Source: Sulfurovum sp. (GTDB lineage: Bacteria; Campylobacterota; Campylobacteria; Campylobacterales; Sulfurovaceae). Taken from it: a DNA stretch of 38,396 bases. Below are positions 25,352 through 33,837 of the stretch, one piece after another (the first letter of the stretch is position 1; each line of letters opens with the position of its first letter). The notes under the pieces are model-generated. The model had not been told where the DNA came from. It ran no database searches and worked only from the letters and a program-made list of their open reading frames with translations. Where the stretch lies: the NCBI GenBank assembly GCA_026989435.1, contig JALSJI010000090.1:1-38396 (forward strand), given 5' to 3'. Both the position numbers and the translations under genes were made by a program.

Positions 25352-25819
25352 ATGAAAAAGATAGGACTATCGATAGACTACAACAATATATGTAAAGATT
25401 ATAATACCGTATATCTCGATAGAGACAATACGGATAGAGAGACCTTTGAATGCATGAACAAAGTCATGTCTTGGTTTAAACCTTTACTTTTAGAACTTAT
25501 GAAAGAGTTTGGATATAATCTTTATAGATTAAACCAAGCAACTAAACTTAAACCTGAAGAGATCGTACAAAAACGATTCTTTTTTTACTCGCTAGAAAAA
25601 GAGATTATTGCTCAAACTTTTATATTAAAACCGGATGATACTCCCTACGAAAGCTTAAGTGACTGGGCTTTGGCTAATACACCGAGTGTACTGATACAAA
25701 ATGACGATGAAGGTGAAGGAATCTATTTTTACTTTATTGAGAACTCCGATGAGCATCATTGGCTTTTAAAAAAATTTAGGGATTTTACTGTAGATACCAT
25801 TCCTTTTGATAAAAGATAG
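25352..25819 (+). CDS. Unknown 155-residue protein
   Basis: I do not recognise this protein. It begins MKKIGLSIDYNNICKDYNTVYLDRD and contains a long helix (MSWFKPLLLELMKEFGY), many aromatic and charged residues, and an acidic NDDEGEGIYFYFIENSDEHH segment. No signal peptide or membrane helix is seen, so it is probably cytosolic. GAGGA lies 8 nt before the ATG. It is monocistronic, divergent from the SAF oxidoreductase pair and convergent with the RCK gene (15 bp between stops). The shared divergent promoter region hints at a link with the sugar genes, nothing more. Confidence 0.65.
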   Translation: MKKIGLSIDYNNICKDYNTVYLDRDNTDRETFECMNKVMSWFKPLLLELMKEFGYNLYRLNQATKLKPEEIVQKRFFFYSLEKEIIAQTFILKPDDTPYESLSDWALANTPSVLIQNDDEGEGIYFYFIENSDEHHWLLKKFRDFTVDTIPFDKR

Positions 25820-25834
25820 TTCCAAGCTGCTTAT

Positions 25835-26560
25835 CTACTTTTTTCGTCCCAGATTCCCTATCTTCCTCTTTTGTACGGTATCTCCAAAATCATCCAAATA
25901 TTTTTTTTCGCCTATACAAACAATTGTATCCCCACTGTCTAGCTTATGGTTAATGCCTGCTGTAATAAAGGTAAAGTGCTCTCCTAGCTCTTCATCTATC
26001 ATACCTACCAATAAAAGACCAAACCTAGAAAAGTCGATATCATCTGTCATCAATCCATGCAAAAATGAATTTTCGGGTATCACATACTCTCTAAACCCTA
26101 TACCGTTTTTACGAGTTACAAACTCTTCTAAGAGTCGTGTTGCTACGGGACGGTTAAGTATATTATGTATTTTATGCGCAGAGACCTCATACATATCAAT
26201 GACCTTATCGGCCCCTGCCATTTGAAGTTTTTTCGTTGTATGTATAGAGTCGGAAATCGATAAAATATAACACTCCTTAAAAAGCGAACGTAAAGAGAGG
26301 GTAAGAAAGACATTGAGATGTTCATTTTCCATCACGCAGACTAATTTGGCATAATTTTCAGGATGCAATGCCTTTAATGCCTCATCTTTGGTAATATCAA
26401 TCTCTAAGCTGTCATTAAATCCATCCTCTACAGCCTCTTGACAATGCTGTTGATTATCTACTACTACTTGTACCTCAAATCCATCCTCAATCAACCCTTT
26501 TGCAATAAACTTCCCGTGGTTTCCATAGCCAAAAAGCAGTATACGGTATGCTACCATCAA
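25835..26560 (-). CDS. Soluble RCK (TrkA-like) potassium-channel regulatory protein
   Basis: This 241-residue protein has an RCK_N Rossmann domain (LLFGYGNHGKFIAKG at residues 9-23, then acidic VVVDN at the end of strand 2) and a C-terminal RCK_C/TrkA_C domain (FLHGLMTDDIDFSRFGLLLVG is its start; SGDTIVCIGEKKYLDDF its end). Such proteins bind NAD(H) or nucleotides and gate K+ channels or transporters as octameric rings. It overlaps the channel gene by 4 bp (ATGA), so it is probably a second regulatory subunit of that channel. Confidence 0.85.
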   Translation of the reverse strand: MMVAYRILLFGYGNHGKFIAKGLIEDGFEVQVVVDNQQHCQEAVEDGFNDSLEIDITKDEALKALHPENYAKLVCVMENEHLNVFLTLSLRSLFKECYILSISDSIHTTKKLQMAGADKVIDMYEVSAHKIHNILNRPVATRLLEEFVTRKNGIGFREYVIPENSFLHGLMTDDIDFSRFGLLLVGMIDEELGEHFTFITAGINHKLDSGDTIVCIGEKKYLDDFGDTVQKRKIGNLGRKK

Positions 26561-28095
26561 TCCCTCTCCTCTTCATACAAGGATTTAAAATAGTCCAAAC
26601 TAATCTTCCTTCCCATCACCACAAGTATGTCTCTAGAGTGTACCAATTCCGTAGGAGCAGGATTAAATATAAAAGTCTTATCTCTTTGGATACCCATGAG
26701 TAATACTTTGGCACGCTTAAACGCCAAGCTCTCTATACTCTTTCCTATAATACCTTTACATCCATAGGCTCTTATTTCATCAATACGTGCTACACTTTTT
26801 CCCATAAGCATTGCATGTATTGCTTTATACATTACAGGCTGGGTAATGGCTGTATGTATCATACTGTTTGCTACAGTGTGCGGCATGAGTATATGATCGG
26901 CACCGGCATGTATAAACTTGCTTGCTATTGTACCGTCATTAACCCTTGCTACCACTTTTATACGCTTTGAGATACTTTTGGCATTGAGCGTGATATAGAT
27001 GTTTTCCACATCATTAGAGGTTAGGCACAAGAGTGTAATATTGCATAAAACTGTGTTAAACTTTTTTAAGGTTTCATAACGGCTAGCATCTTCATTGATA
27101 GCATCATACCCGTCTCGACGTGCTTGCTCCATACGTTCAATGCTTTTTTCTAAAATAATATGGTTTTCATACGCACTTGCGTATTCCCGTAAAAACATTT
27201 TTGTCATCTGTCCATATCCACAGATAAGCAAAAAAGATTTGCTTTTATTGATCTGCTCAATAATACGGTTTTCTTTCAGCTCGCTCAACTTTTCAGAAAA
27301 AGCAGAAACAATGACTGAAGTGGCAAAAGAGATCATCGCAATCCCTGCTACAATAACCAACACGGAGATACTTCTTCCCTCTGCCGTCACAGGAGCAATA
27401 TCACCGTATCCTACCGTAGATATAGTTACCAATGCCCAGTAAAATGCATCGAACAAAGAATCTATATTTGGATTTTGCTTCTCTTCCATCACATAGAGTG
27501 CAATACCGGCTGTCATCACCACAAAAATGAGTAAAAAAAGCAGCGTGAGCAACTCAAACTTTTTGTTTGAAAGTACTTGGGTAAACTGATTAATACTTTT
27601 AGTATAGCGCAAAAGCTTCAATACCCTAAAGAGAACAAAGATACGCAAAACCCTAACCGGTCTATAGGCAGGGAAAATCGCCAAAAGGTCTATCAATGCA
27701 GAAGGGGTAAGCATATAGCGTAGTTTCTCTTTCAAACCCTTTTTGAAGATAGCAAAAGCAGAGAACTCTTTACCTAAAAACCGAGCATCGTAATAGGCAT
27801 TAACCACAGGTTCGGTGACATCATTATATACCCATAAACGTAGAAGATACTCAATCAAAAAGACGAAAGAGACAAAATATATGTCATAGATATCAATCCA
27901 CTCAGGCACAGGGTGTTTAACCTCATAGACAAGAATAGATACAGAGCTCATAATCAAAAATATAATCGTAATATCTATATATTTTTTATAAGGGTTGTTA
28001 CTATTGTTTAAGATATCACGTATAAACTTTTTTGTATCTCTGTAGCGCTTAGAGGCGTGCAGTCTAAGAGCAAAAGAGAGCAGTGTCTGATTCAT
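26557..28095 (-). CDS. Voltage-sensor-like potassium channel with RCK domain
   Basis: This is a 512-residue inner-membrane K+ channel. Four helices S1-S4 are followed by the pore. The S4-like segment has basic residues spaced mostly by three (R145, R148, R151, R157, K160, R163), as in a voltage sensor. The selectivity filter TVGYGD is at 227-232. After S6 comes a cytoplasmic RCK_N domain (LLICGYGQMTKMF near 289-301) and a C-terminal TrkA_C-like domain ending near DILVVMGRKISLDYF. The length and order resemble Helicobacter and Campylobacter Kch-type channels. It lies 21 bp after gatB, with a following RCK gene. Confidence 0.9.
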   Translation of the reverse strand: MNQTLLSFALRLHASKRYRDTKKFIRDILNNSNNPYKKYIDITIIFLIMSSVSILVYEVKHPVPEWIDIYDIYFVSFVFLIEYLLRLWVYNDVTEPVVNAYYDARFLGKEFSAFAIFKKGLKEKLRYMLTPSALIDLLAIFPAYRPVRVLRIFVLFRVLKLLRYTKSINQFTQVLSNKKFELLTLLFLLIFVVMTAGIALYVMEEKQNPNIDSLFDAFYWALVTISTVGYGDIAPVTAEGRSISVLVIVAGIAMISFATSVIVSAFSEKLSELKENRIIEQINKSKSFLLICGYGQMTKMFLREYASAYENHIILEKSIERMEQARRDGYDAINEDASRYETLKKFNTVLCNITLLCLTSNDVENIYITLNAKSISKRIKVVARVNDGTIASKFIHAGADHILMPHTVANSMIHTAITQPVMYKAIHAMLMGKSVARIDEIRAYGCKGIIGKSIESLAFKRAKVLLMGIQRDKTFIFNPAPTELVHSRDILVVMGRKISLDYFKSLYEEERD

Positions 28096-28116
28096 GTTGC
28101 CATATCTTTATATACC

Positions 28117-29547
28117 CTAACCGAGTCTCTCTTTGAGTAAAGTATTAACCTTTGCAGGGTTTGCCGTACCTTTACTGGCTTTCATCGTCTCTCCTACAAA
28201 GAACCCAAAAAGTTTTTCTTTTCCGTTTTTATACTCTACTACTTTCTCTTCATTGGCAGCTAAAATTTTATCTATGATTTCCAAAATAGTGCCATCATCG
28301 CTCATCTGTGCCAAACCTAATTGATCTATGAGTGCATCTACATCACGGCTTTCATTCTCCATCATATAATCAAGTATCTCTTTGGCACCTTTTCCCGAAA
28401 TGGTACCATCGGAGATTTTCACAAGGAGACTGCCTAAGGTTTTTGCATCAACAGGTGAGTTCTCTATACCTAATCCGGCTTTATTTAAACGGCCCAAAAG
28501 CTCGGATGTAAGCCATGTTACCGCCGTTTTTGGCCGGGCACCCTGCTCTAGCATTGCTTCAAAATAGTACGCCATCGCTTTATTTGCCGTAATGACCAGA
28601 GCGTCATACCTTTTGATACCAAGCTCATTCGTGTAGCGAGCTACTTTGTCATCCGGAAGTTCAGGCATCTCTTTGGCTTCATCAATCATCTCCTCAGTGA
28701 CAATCAACGGACGTAGATCCGGATCCGGAAAATAACGATAATCTGCAGCCTCTTCTTTCCCGCGCATAGAGCGTGTCTCACCTGCTTCTACATCCCATAA
28801 GCGCGTCTCCTGCCAAATTTCACTTTCATAGACACCATCTTCATAGGCTTCAATCTGCCGCTCTACTTCATAGGCAATAGCTGCAGCTACAAATTTAAAA
28901 GAGTTAATATTTTTAATCTCTACTCTTGTGCCAAAGCGCTCTTCTCCTTTCGGGCGGATTGAGACATTGACATCACACCTGAAAGATCCCTCTTGCATGT
29001 TGGCATCTGAGATATCCAAATAGCGTACCGTTGTATGAAGCTTTTTGAGATATGCCACTGCCTCATCGGCACTTCGCATATCGGGAGCGGAGACAATTTC
29101 CAGCAAAGGGGTTCCTGCACGGTTCAAATCTACTTTGGAAATACTTCCCTCATGTATATTTTTACCTGCATCTGCCTCAAGATGCGCTTGTATAATACCA
29201 ATGCTTTTTTTACTACCGTCTGGTAAATCTATCTCTAAATCTCCATCTTCTATAATGGCAGTAGTAAATTGTGTAATCTGATAGGCAGAAGGGCTGTCCG
29301 GATAAAAGTAGGATTTTCTGTCAAAATAAGAGGTATGATTGATCTTGGCATTGAGTGCATATCCAAGTCTCATAGCCTTTATGGCAGCTTCTTTGTTAAC
29401 CACCGGCAATGCTCCGGGAAGGGCAAGACAAGTAGGACAGGTATTGCTATTTTGATGCATAGCAAAGCTTGTAGGACAAGCACAAAAAAGTTTGGTTTGG
29501 GTATTTAGCTGTACATGAACCTCAAGACCAATGACGGTTTCAAACAT
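28117..29547 (-). CDS. gatB: Aspartyl/glutamyl-tRNA(Asn/Gln) amidotransferase subunit B
   Basis: GatB is the kinase/transamidation subunit of GatCAB, which converts Glu-tRNA(Gln) and Asp-tRNA(Asn) to the amidated forms; it implies that this organism lacks one or both direct synthetases. It begins [12 protein letters not shown], with the metal site FCACPTSF...NTCPTC, then [31 protein letters not shown], and the C-terminal helical plus YqeY-like tail domain ending [15 protein letters not shown] [11 protein letters not shown]. The 476 residues are normal. GatA and GatC are not adjacent. A TGC-extended TATAAT lies about 30 bp upstream. Confidence 0.97.
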   Translation of the reverse strand: MFETVIGLEVHVQLNTQTKLFCACPTSFAMHQNSNTCPTCLALPGALPVVNKEAAIKAMRLGYALNAKINHTSYFDRKSYFYPDSPSAYQITQFTTAIIEDGDLEIDLPDGSKKSIGIIQAHLEADAGKNIHEGSISKVDLNRAGTPLLEIVSAPDMRSADEAVAYLKKLHTTVRYLDISDANMQEGSFRCDVNVSIRPKGEERFGTRVEIKNINSFKFVAAAIAYEVERQIEAYEDGVYESEIWQETRLWDVEAGETRSMRGKEEAADYRYFPDPDLRPLIVTEEMIDEAKEMPELPDDKVARYTNELGIKRYDALVITANKAMAYYFEAMLEQGARPKTAVTWLTSELLGRLNKAGLGIENSPVDAKTLGSLLVKISDGTISGKGAKEILDYMMENESRDVDALIDQLGLAQMSDDGTILEIIDKILAANEEKVVEYKNGKEKLFGFFVGETMKASKGTANPAKVNTLLKERLG

Positions 29548-29577
29548 AGAAGTAGATCCTCACGTATTTATTCAGAT

Positions 29578-29583
29578 ATTATA
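29578..29583 (-). promoter_or_regulatory. Extended -10 promoter of gatB
   Basis: TGCTATAAT on the minus strand lies 31 bp before the gatB ATG, just past the stop of the small membrane protein gene. No -35 is evident. Confidence 0.5.
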
Positions 29584-29595
29584 GCAATATTGCGA

Positions 29596-29856
29596 TTAAT
29601 CCCGAAGCAGTTTCTCCAGCAGTCCGGTCTGTTTTTTAAGCTCTTCAAGTCTCTCTTTGCTAGTGATAAAATACTCTAGCAACAGCACGGATACGATACC
29701 CGGGAGTGCTGCAATAAATGCTGAGACAAGTGCATAAAAAAAGGTCTCTTCATAAAAGAGCAAAAAAGAACTCACTGCTCCTACAAATATAGATGCCCAA
29801 GCAACTCCCAAAAGAAAGCTAACTAGAAAACCAAGAGGTCTATTGCCCAATCTCAT
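29596..29856 (-). CDS. Small membrane protein with two helices and a charged tail
   Basis: This unrecognised 86-residue protein has two or three hydrophobic segments (LGFLVSFLLGVAWASIFVGA; ALVSAFIAALPGIVSVLLLEYF) and a C-terminal coiled-coil-like tail (KERLEELKKQTGLLEKLL). It starts 8 bp after the atpB stop and is almost surely cotranscribed with it. An AtpI-like assembly or Mg2+ role is tempting from position, but I see no AtpI motif, and AtpI normally precedes atpB. Confidence 0.7.
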   Translation of the reverse strand: MRLGNRPLGFLVSFLLGVAWASIFVGAVSSFLLFYEETFFYALVSAFIAALPGIVSVLLLEYFITSKERLEELKKQTGLLEKLLRD

Positions 29857-29864
29857 TGGTCTAA

Positions 29865-30563
29865 TTAATGATCCTCGTCAATGGCTATGGCACCTGCTAA
29901 ATAGACATAGGTCAATATCATAAAGACAAAGGTCTGCAAAAACGCCATAAAAGTCAAGAGTACCAGTGGTGTGATAGGAATAATCCAAGGTACCAACATA
30001 AGCAGTACCCATAAGAAGAGATCATCTCCTTTGATATTCCCAAAAAGCCTGAACGAAAGCGATACAATGCGTGAAAGGTGAGAAACAATCTCTATAGGAT
30101 ACATTAAAACCGACATGGCAAATTTCGCTATGGGGTTCATCTCTCCTAGATGAACAAAACTCTTTACATAATTGAATGCTCCATGTTTTTTAACACCTTC
30201 ATAGTTATAGTAAACAAAGACGACCAAAGCCAAAACCAGTGTTACGTTGATGTTGGATGTAGGTGATTCAAAACCGGGAATAATACCAATAAGATTATTG
30301 ATAAGCACAAAGAGCCCTATCGTTGCAACCAGCGGCAAATATTTTCGTGCATGCTCTTCGCCGATAACATCCTTACCCATGGCAATGACACCCTCTAAAA
30401 ATGTCTCTAGCACATTTTGTACACCATCCGGAACAGCTCTAAGGCTTTTGGTTGCCATTTTGGCAATAAATAGAATGATGACCGCGGTTAATATCAAATG
30501 TGTAACAAACAACATCTGTCCATGTCCGAAAATAGCACCCAGATATGTAAAAATGCCTTCCAT
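29865..30563 (-). CDS. atpB: F0F1 ATP synthase subunit a
   Basis: Subunit a forms the proton half-channels against the c-ring. The essential Arg is R172 in VSLSFRLFGN, followed by the last two helices (LLMLVPWIIPITPLVLLTFMAF; QTFVFMILTYVYLAGAI), the conserved end of the protein. Five to six helices are seen over 232 residues, normal for the family. The gene stands apart from atpFHAGDC, which is usual in Campylobacterota. A TATAAT on the minus strand lies 33 bp upstream. Confidence 0.96.
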   Translation of the reverse strand: MEGIFTYLGAIFGHGQMLFVTHLILTAVIILFIAKMATKSLRAVPDGVQNVLETFLEGVIAMGKDVIGEEHARKYLPLVATIGLFVLINNLIGIIPGFESPTSNINVTLVLALVVFVYYNYEGVKKHGAFNYVKSFVHLGEMNPIAKFAMSVLMYPIEIVSHLSRIVSLSFRLFGNIKGDDLFLWVLLMLVPWIIPITPLVLLTFMAFLQTFVFMILTYVYLAGAIAIDEDH

Positions 30564-30595
30564 AAAATATCCTCATGTGTTGAATTATTGGCATG

Positions 30596-30601
30596 ATTAT
30601 A
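30596..30601 (-). promoter_or_regulatory. -10 box of atpB
   Basis: TATAAT on the minus strand, preceded by GGC, lies about 33 bp before the atpB ATG in the 78 bp gap. CATGAGGATA gives the ribosome site. Confidence 0.45.
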
Positions 30602-30641
30602 GCCTTTTTGTACTTAATGGATACCTAGAAGCGGCTATTTG

Positions 30642-31394
30642 CTACTCTAATTTTTCCTGTCCTAGTCTGTAAAGGGCAAAATCGTATTTCATGGGGTCGG
30701 CTTTGTCAAAGCGCTGCAATCTTTGGGTAATCTCAAGCACTGCTTTCATATCGTAGCTTTTTCGTTTTAGTAGTCCTAATCGCCGAGAAACCTTAAAAGT
30801 ATGGGTATCAAGAGGCAAAAGCAGATCTTTTTTGTCTATCTTTGTCCACAATCCTAAATCTAGATGATCTTTACGTACCATCCAACGCAGATACATCATA
30901 TAGCGTTTATAGGTACCCATTCTATTTTTGTTGCCCGGCAACGATCCTACCAAAAAGTCATATCCTCTGCTTTTATAAGGATAGACGGACCTTAATCTAT
31001 CGATCAATTTCCATAATCCCTCAAGAATATCCTCATTTTTACGATACCCCGCATAGACAATATTTTCGATACTATCTATCTCCTTGAGACGCTTTAATGC
31101 TATAAAAAACGAAGAGATATCTTTAGCATTTTGAAAACGGTAATAGTGTGAACTAAGTGCTTTTGTAATCGCTTCATCACTCTCTTTTAATAGCCTAAAA
31201 TCCAAACTTTGCAAAAATTTTACAATCAAAGATACATTGCCATAAGCAAAAAGTGCACAAATAAGTGCTATAGTTTCATCAGGATACTCTCTTGCTATAA
31301 GAAGAGGATCCGGCTTTTTTGGAGAGATTTCAAAATAGCTGTTTCGTCTCTCTGCCTCTTTGTCTAGAAGTGCCTTGATCTCTTTGAGTCTCAT
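30642..31394 (-). CDS. TIGR02757 (DUF2400) family protein
   Basis: This 250-residue protein matches the TIGR02757 family of unknown function, found in Campylobacterota and Bacteroidetes. Features include DPLLIAREY near the N-terminus, ALICALFAYGNV, a conserved MYLRWMVRKDHLDLGLWT segment, and LPLDTHTFKVSRRLGLLKRKSYD, which resembles the helix-hairpin and His-x-Phe region of DNA glycosylases of the HhH-GPD type. A DNA-repair role is therefore a guess. The start shares a base with the lptB stop (TAATG), indicating translational coupling. Confidence 0.85.
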   Translation of the reverse strand: MRLKEIKALLDKEAERRNSYFEISPKKPDPLLIAREYPDETIALICALFAYGNVSLIVKFLQSLDFRLLKESDEAITKALSSHYYRFQNAKDISSFFIALKRLKEIDSIENIVYAGYRKNEDILEGLWKLIDRLRSVYPYKSRGYDFLVGSLPGNKNRMGTYKRYMMYLRWMVRKDHLDLGLWTKIDKKDLLLPLDTHTFKVSRRLGLLKRKSYDMKAVLEITQRLQRFDKADPMKYDFALYRLGQEKLE

Positions 31395-32119
31395 TAAAAC
31401 GTAAAATGCTCACCCAAATAGTATTTTCGGACATTTTCATCATTGGCTATCTCCTCTGCACTGCCTGATGCAAGCATCTCACCGCTTCGCATCACATAGG
31501 CTCTGTCACAGATACCCAAAGTCTCTCGTACGTTATGATCTGTAATGAGTATACCCATATTCAGCTCTACTAACTGACGTATAATGGCTTGTATATCAAT
31601 GACTGCTATGGGATCTACTCCCGCAAAGGGCTCGTCTAAAAGCAAAAATTTAGGTTCTCCTACCAAAGCACGTGCAATCTCGACACGTCTTCTCTCTCCT
31701 CCGCTTAAACGTATACCGAGTCGTGAACGTATCGGTTCAATATTGAAAATTTCAAGAAGCTTTTCTATACGCTGAGCTATTGTCTCTTTAGAGAGATTCA
31801 GTGCCTCTGCTGCAATAATCAGATTCTCCTCTACCGTTAAATCTTTAAAGATACTTGACTCTTGGGGCAGATAGCCTATTCCCATCTGTGCTCTTTGACT
31901 TAACGGCATGTGGGTAATATCCTCACCGTCTAAAAATACCTGCCCGCGTGTGGCATGCGTCAATCCACACACCATATAAAAAGATGTGGTCTTTCCTGCA
32001 CCGTTTGGTCCTAAAAGCCCTACGATCTCTTTACTTCGAATCTCCAAAGAGATATCATGCACAATCTTGGTTTTTTTAATAACTTTTGCAAGGTTTTTTG
32101 CCTCAATAGTATGTCTCAC
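31394..32119 (-). CDS. lptB: LPS export ABC transporter ATP-binding protein
   Basis: LptB powers LptFGC extraction of lipopolysaccharide from the inner membrane. GPNGAGKT (37-44) is Walker A, LSGGERRRVEIARAL the signature, FLLLDEPFAGVDPIAV Walker B, and ITDHNVRETLGICDRAYVM the H-loop and the very characteristic LptB C-terminal motif. The 241 residues are normal. It overlaps tsaE by 4 bp and the DUF2400 gene by 1 bp. LptA and LptC are not adjacent. Confidence 0.96.
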   Translation of the reverse strand: MRHTIEAKNLAKVIKKTKIVHDISLEIRSKEIVGLLGPNGAGKTTSFYMVCGLTHATRGQVFLDGEDITHMPLSQRAQMGIGYLPQESSIFKDLTVEENLIIAAEALNLSKETIAQRIEKLLEIFNIEPIRSRLGIRLSGGERRRVEIARALVGEPKFLLLDEPFAGVDPIAVIDIQAIIRQLVELNMGILITDHNVRETLGICDRAYVMRSGEMLASGSAEEIANDENVRKYYLGEHFTF

Positions 32120-32538
32120 GCTTCCATCCTGTAGATTCTGCTCTTTTCTCTTGGCTCTATCTCTATGGTGAAAACATCATATCCGATACTCTGTAAAAAA
32201 TCTTTCAGTCTCTTGCAACCCCACTCTACCAAATGCCAGCCTGGTTTTTCAAATTCCTCAACAAGCCCTGTTTTCATAAACTCTTCATAAGTCGTTCGGT
32301 ATAAATCGTAATGATAAAGATCTTTTCCTTCACGCCCTTCATAACAGTGCTGAAGAGAAAACGTAGGTGAAGTGACTTCTTCCATCACACCTTTTGCTTT
32401 TGCAATGGCCTGCGTAAGGGTAGTTTTTCCTGCGGCGAGATCACCGCGCAAAAAGACTATTGCATTTGAAGGCAGTACCTTATCTAAGTAATCTACCACC
32501 CTCTGCAACTCATCCAATGCGGCCTCTATCTCTTCCAT
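32116..32538 (-). CDS. tsaE: tRNA threonylcarbamoyladenosine biosynthesis ATPase TsaE
   Basis: TsaE is the ATPase that drives the TsaBD complex in t6A37 formation of ANN-decoding tRNAs. LRGDLAAGKTTLTQ is Walker A with Ala in place of the usual Gly at the fifth position, a variation I also associate with this phylum. EVTSPTFSLQHCYEG is the switch-like family motif, YHYDLYR follows, and EWG near residue 110 completes it. The 140 residues are normal. It overlaps lptB by 4 bp. Confidence 0.94.
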   Translation of the reverse strand: MEEIEAALDELQRVVDYLDKVLPSNAIVFLRGDLAAGKTTLTQAIAKAKGVMEEVTSPTFSLQHCYEGREGKDLYHYDLYRTTYEEFMKTGLVEEFEKPGWHLVEWGCKRLKDFLQSIGYDVFTIEIEPREKSRIYRMEA

Positions 32539-32547
32539 ACTTATTTT

Positions 32548-33528
32548 CTAATCAACTAATTTATGTGAAACGTCCACCATAAAATTCAGGTGTTCTCTGG
32601 CCTTTGAACTCTCCAGCTGTGCTTTTGACATCTCTATCGCTTCTTGGATATCTCTTACTCTGCCATCGACAAAGAGAGCAAAAGCAGCATTAAGCAGTAC
32701 GATGTCTCTTCTAGCACCGGACTCTTCGCCTGAGAAAATATCTCTAGTAATTTGTGCATTATGCTTGGCATCTCCACCGCGTATCTCCTGCTTAGATGCG
32801 AGCTTGAAACCAAAAGTCTCGGGATTAATCTCCCCCTCGCTTATCACCCCATTCTCTATATATACAAAGGCTGTATTGGCAGAGATACCTATCTCGTCCA
32901 TACCGTCCATACTAGAGAGTACATAGGCTCTTTTAGCCTCTAACTCTAAAAGTGCCTCCGCCATAACCTTTATATAAGAAGCGTCAAATACACCAAGCAA
33001 GTATTTTTTAGCCCCTGCAGGGTTTGTTAGTGGGCCCAATAGGTTAAAAATCGTCCTATGTTCAATAGACTTTCGTATAGGCATTATATGTTTCATTGCA
33101 GGATGATGATCTGTGGCAGGGAAAAAACAAAACCCTGTCTCTTCAAGCATTTTAATCTTATTTTCTATCGTTAAATCAAGATTTAAGCCTAAAGCTTCAA
33201 GCAGATCGGTAGACCCGGAGTTAGACGTAATGCTTCTGTTGCCGTGCTTTGCCACCACACGCCCCATAGAAGCCAGCAGTAAGGAGACGGTCGTAGAGAT
33301 ATTAAAGCTCCCGCTTTTATCGCCCCCTGTTCCCACGATATCAATAGCCTTTCCACGAAGTTCATCGGAAAGATGCAGTTTAATCGAGTGCTTTCGCATC
33401 ACAGAAGCCGCAGCTGCTATATCTTCCCCGCTCTCCCCTTTGTTATAAAGATCTATGAGGAGTTGACGTGCTTCATCCGTAGGCATTTCGTTGTTGAAGA
33501 GTTTTTCAAACTGTGCTTTGATATTCAT
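32548..33528 (-). CDS. trpD: Anthranilate phosphoribosyltransferase
   Basis: TrpD joins anthranilate to PRPP in tryptophan synthesis. VGTGGDKSGSFNISTT (65-80) binds PRPP, KHGNRSITSNSGSTDLLEALG (94 onwards) binds the pyrophosphate and anthranilate, and NLLGPLTNPA is the conserved second motif. A DE pair (GMDEIGIS) gives Mg2+ ligands. The 326 residues are the single-function form without a TrpG fusion. It is separated from other trp genes and starts at the base after the S4 gene's stop codon. Confidence 0.96.
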   Translation of the reverse strand: MNIKAQFEKLFNNEMPTDEARQLLIDLYNKGESGEDIAAAASVMRKHSIKLHLSDELRGKAIDIVGTGGDKSGSFNISTTVSLLLASMGRVVAKHGNRSITSNSGSTDLLEALGLNLDLTIENKIKMLEETGFCFFPATDHHPAMKHIMPIRKSIEHRTIFNLLGPLTNPAGAKKYLLGVFDASYIKVMAEALLELEAKRAYVLSSMDGMDEIGISANTAFVYIENGVISEGEINPETFGFKLASKQEIRGGDAKHNAQITRDIFSGEESGARRDIVLLNAAFALFVDGRVRDIQEAIEMSKAQLESSKAREHLNFMVDVSHKLVD

Positions 33529-33774
33529 TTATAGTTCCCTTACAAACTCATCTTTCTGAGATTTGGCAATGGTCTTGGTTTTAGGGATTTGTAACACTTC
33601 ATAGTGTTTTTCACCTTTAAGGTAAGCAATAGTTATCTTATCTCCTATCTTAACGTCTTTAGATGCTTTGGCTTTCATGTCATTGATAAACACAACACCC
33701 GATTTAAGCATATCCGTAGCAATGGTACGGCGTTTTACTACATTCACGGCCGATAACCATTTATCTACTCTCAT
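33529..33774 (-). CDS. S4-domain RNA-binding protein (Hsp15/RqcP-like)
   Basis: This 81-residue protein is essentially one S4 domain: MRVDKWLSAVNVVKRRTIATDML, SGVVFINDMKAK, VKIGDKITIAY. Such single-domain proteins (HslR/Hsp15 or RqcP in others) bind ribosomal RNA or peptidyl-tRNA on stalled 50S subunits. The exact partner here is unknown. GGAG lies 8 nt before the ATG, and its stop adjoins the trpD ATG. Confidence 0.85.
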   Translation of the reverse strand: MRVDKWLSAVNVVKRRTIATDMLKSGVVFINDMKAKASKDVKIGDKITIAYLKGEKHYEVLQIPKTKTIAKSQKDEFVREL

Positions 33775-33837
33775 CTATTTTCTCCGTAAAATAGAGTCCT
33801 CACAACCTTCCTTTTACACGTGCATAAAATAGAAGGA

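Noticed and set aside
32419-32445. Walker A substitution in TsaE as a sign of inactivity
   Set aside because: The Gly-to-Ala change leaves the GKTT core intact and seems normal for this phylum.
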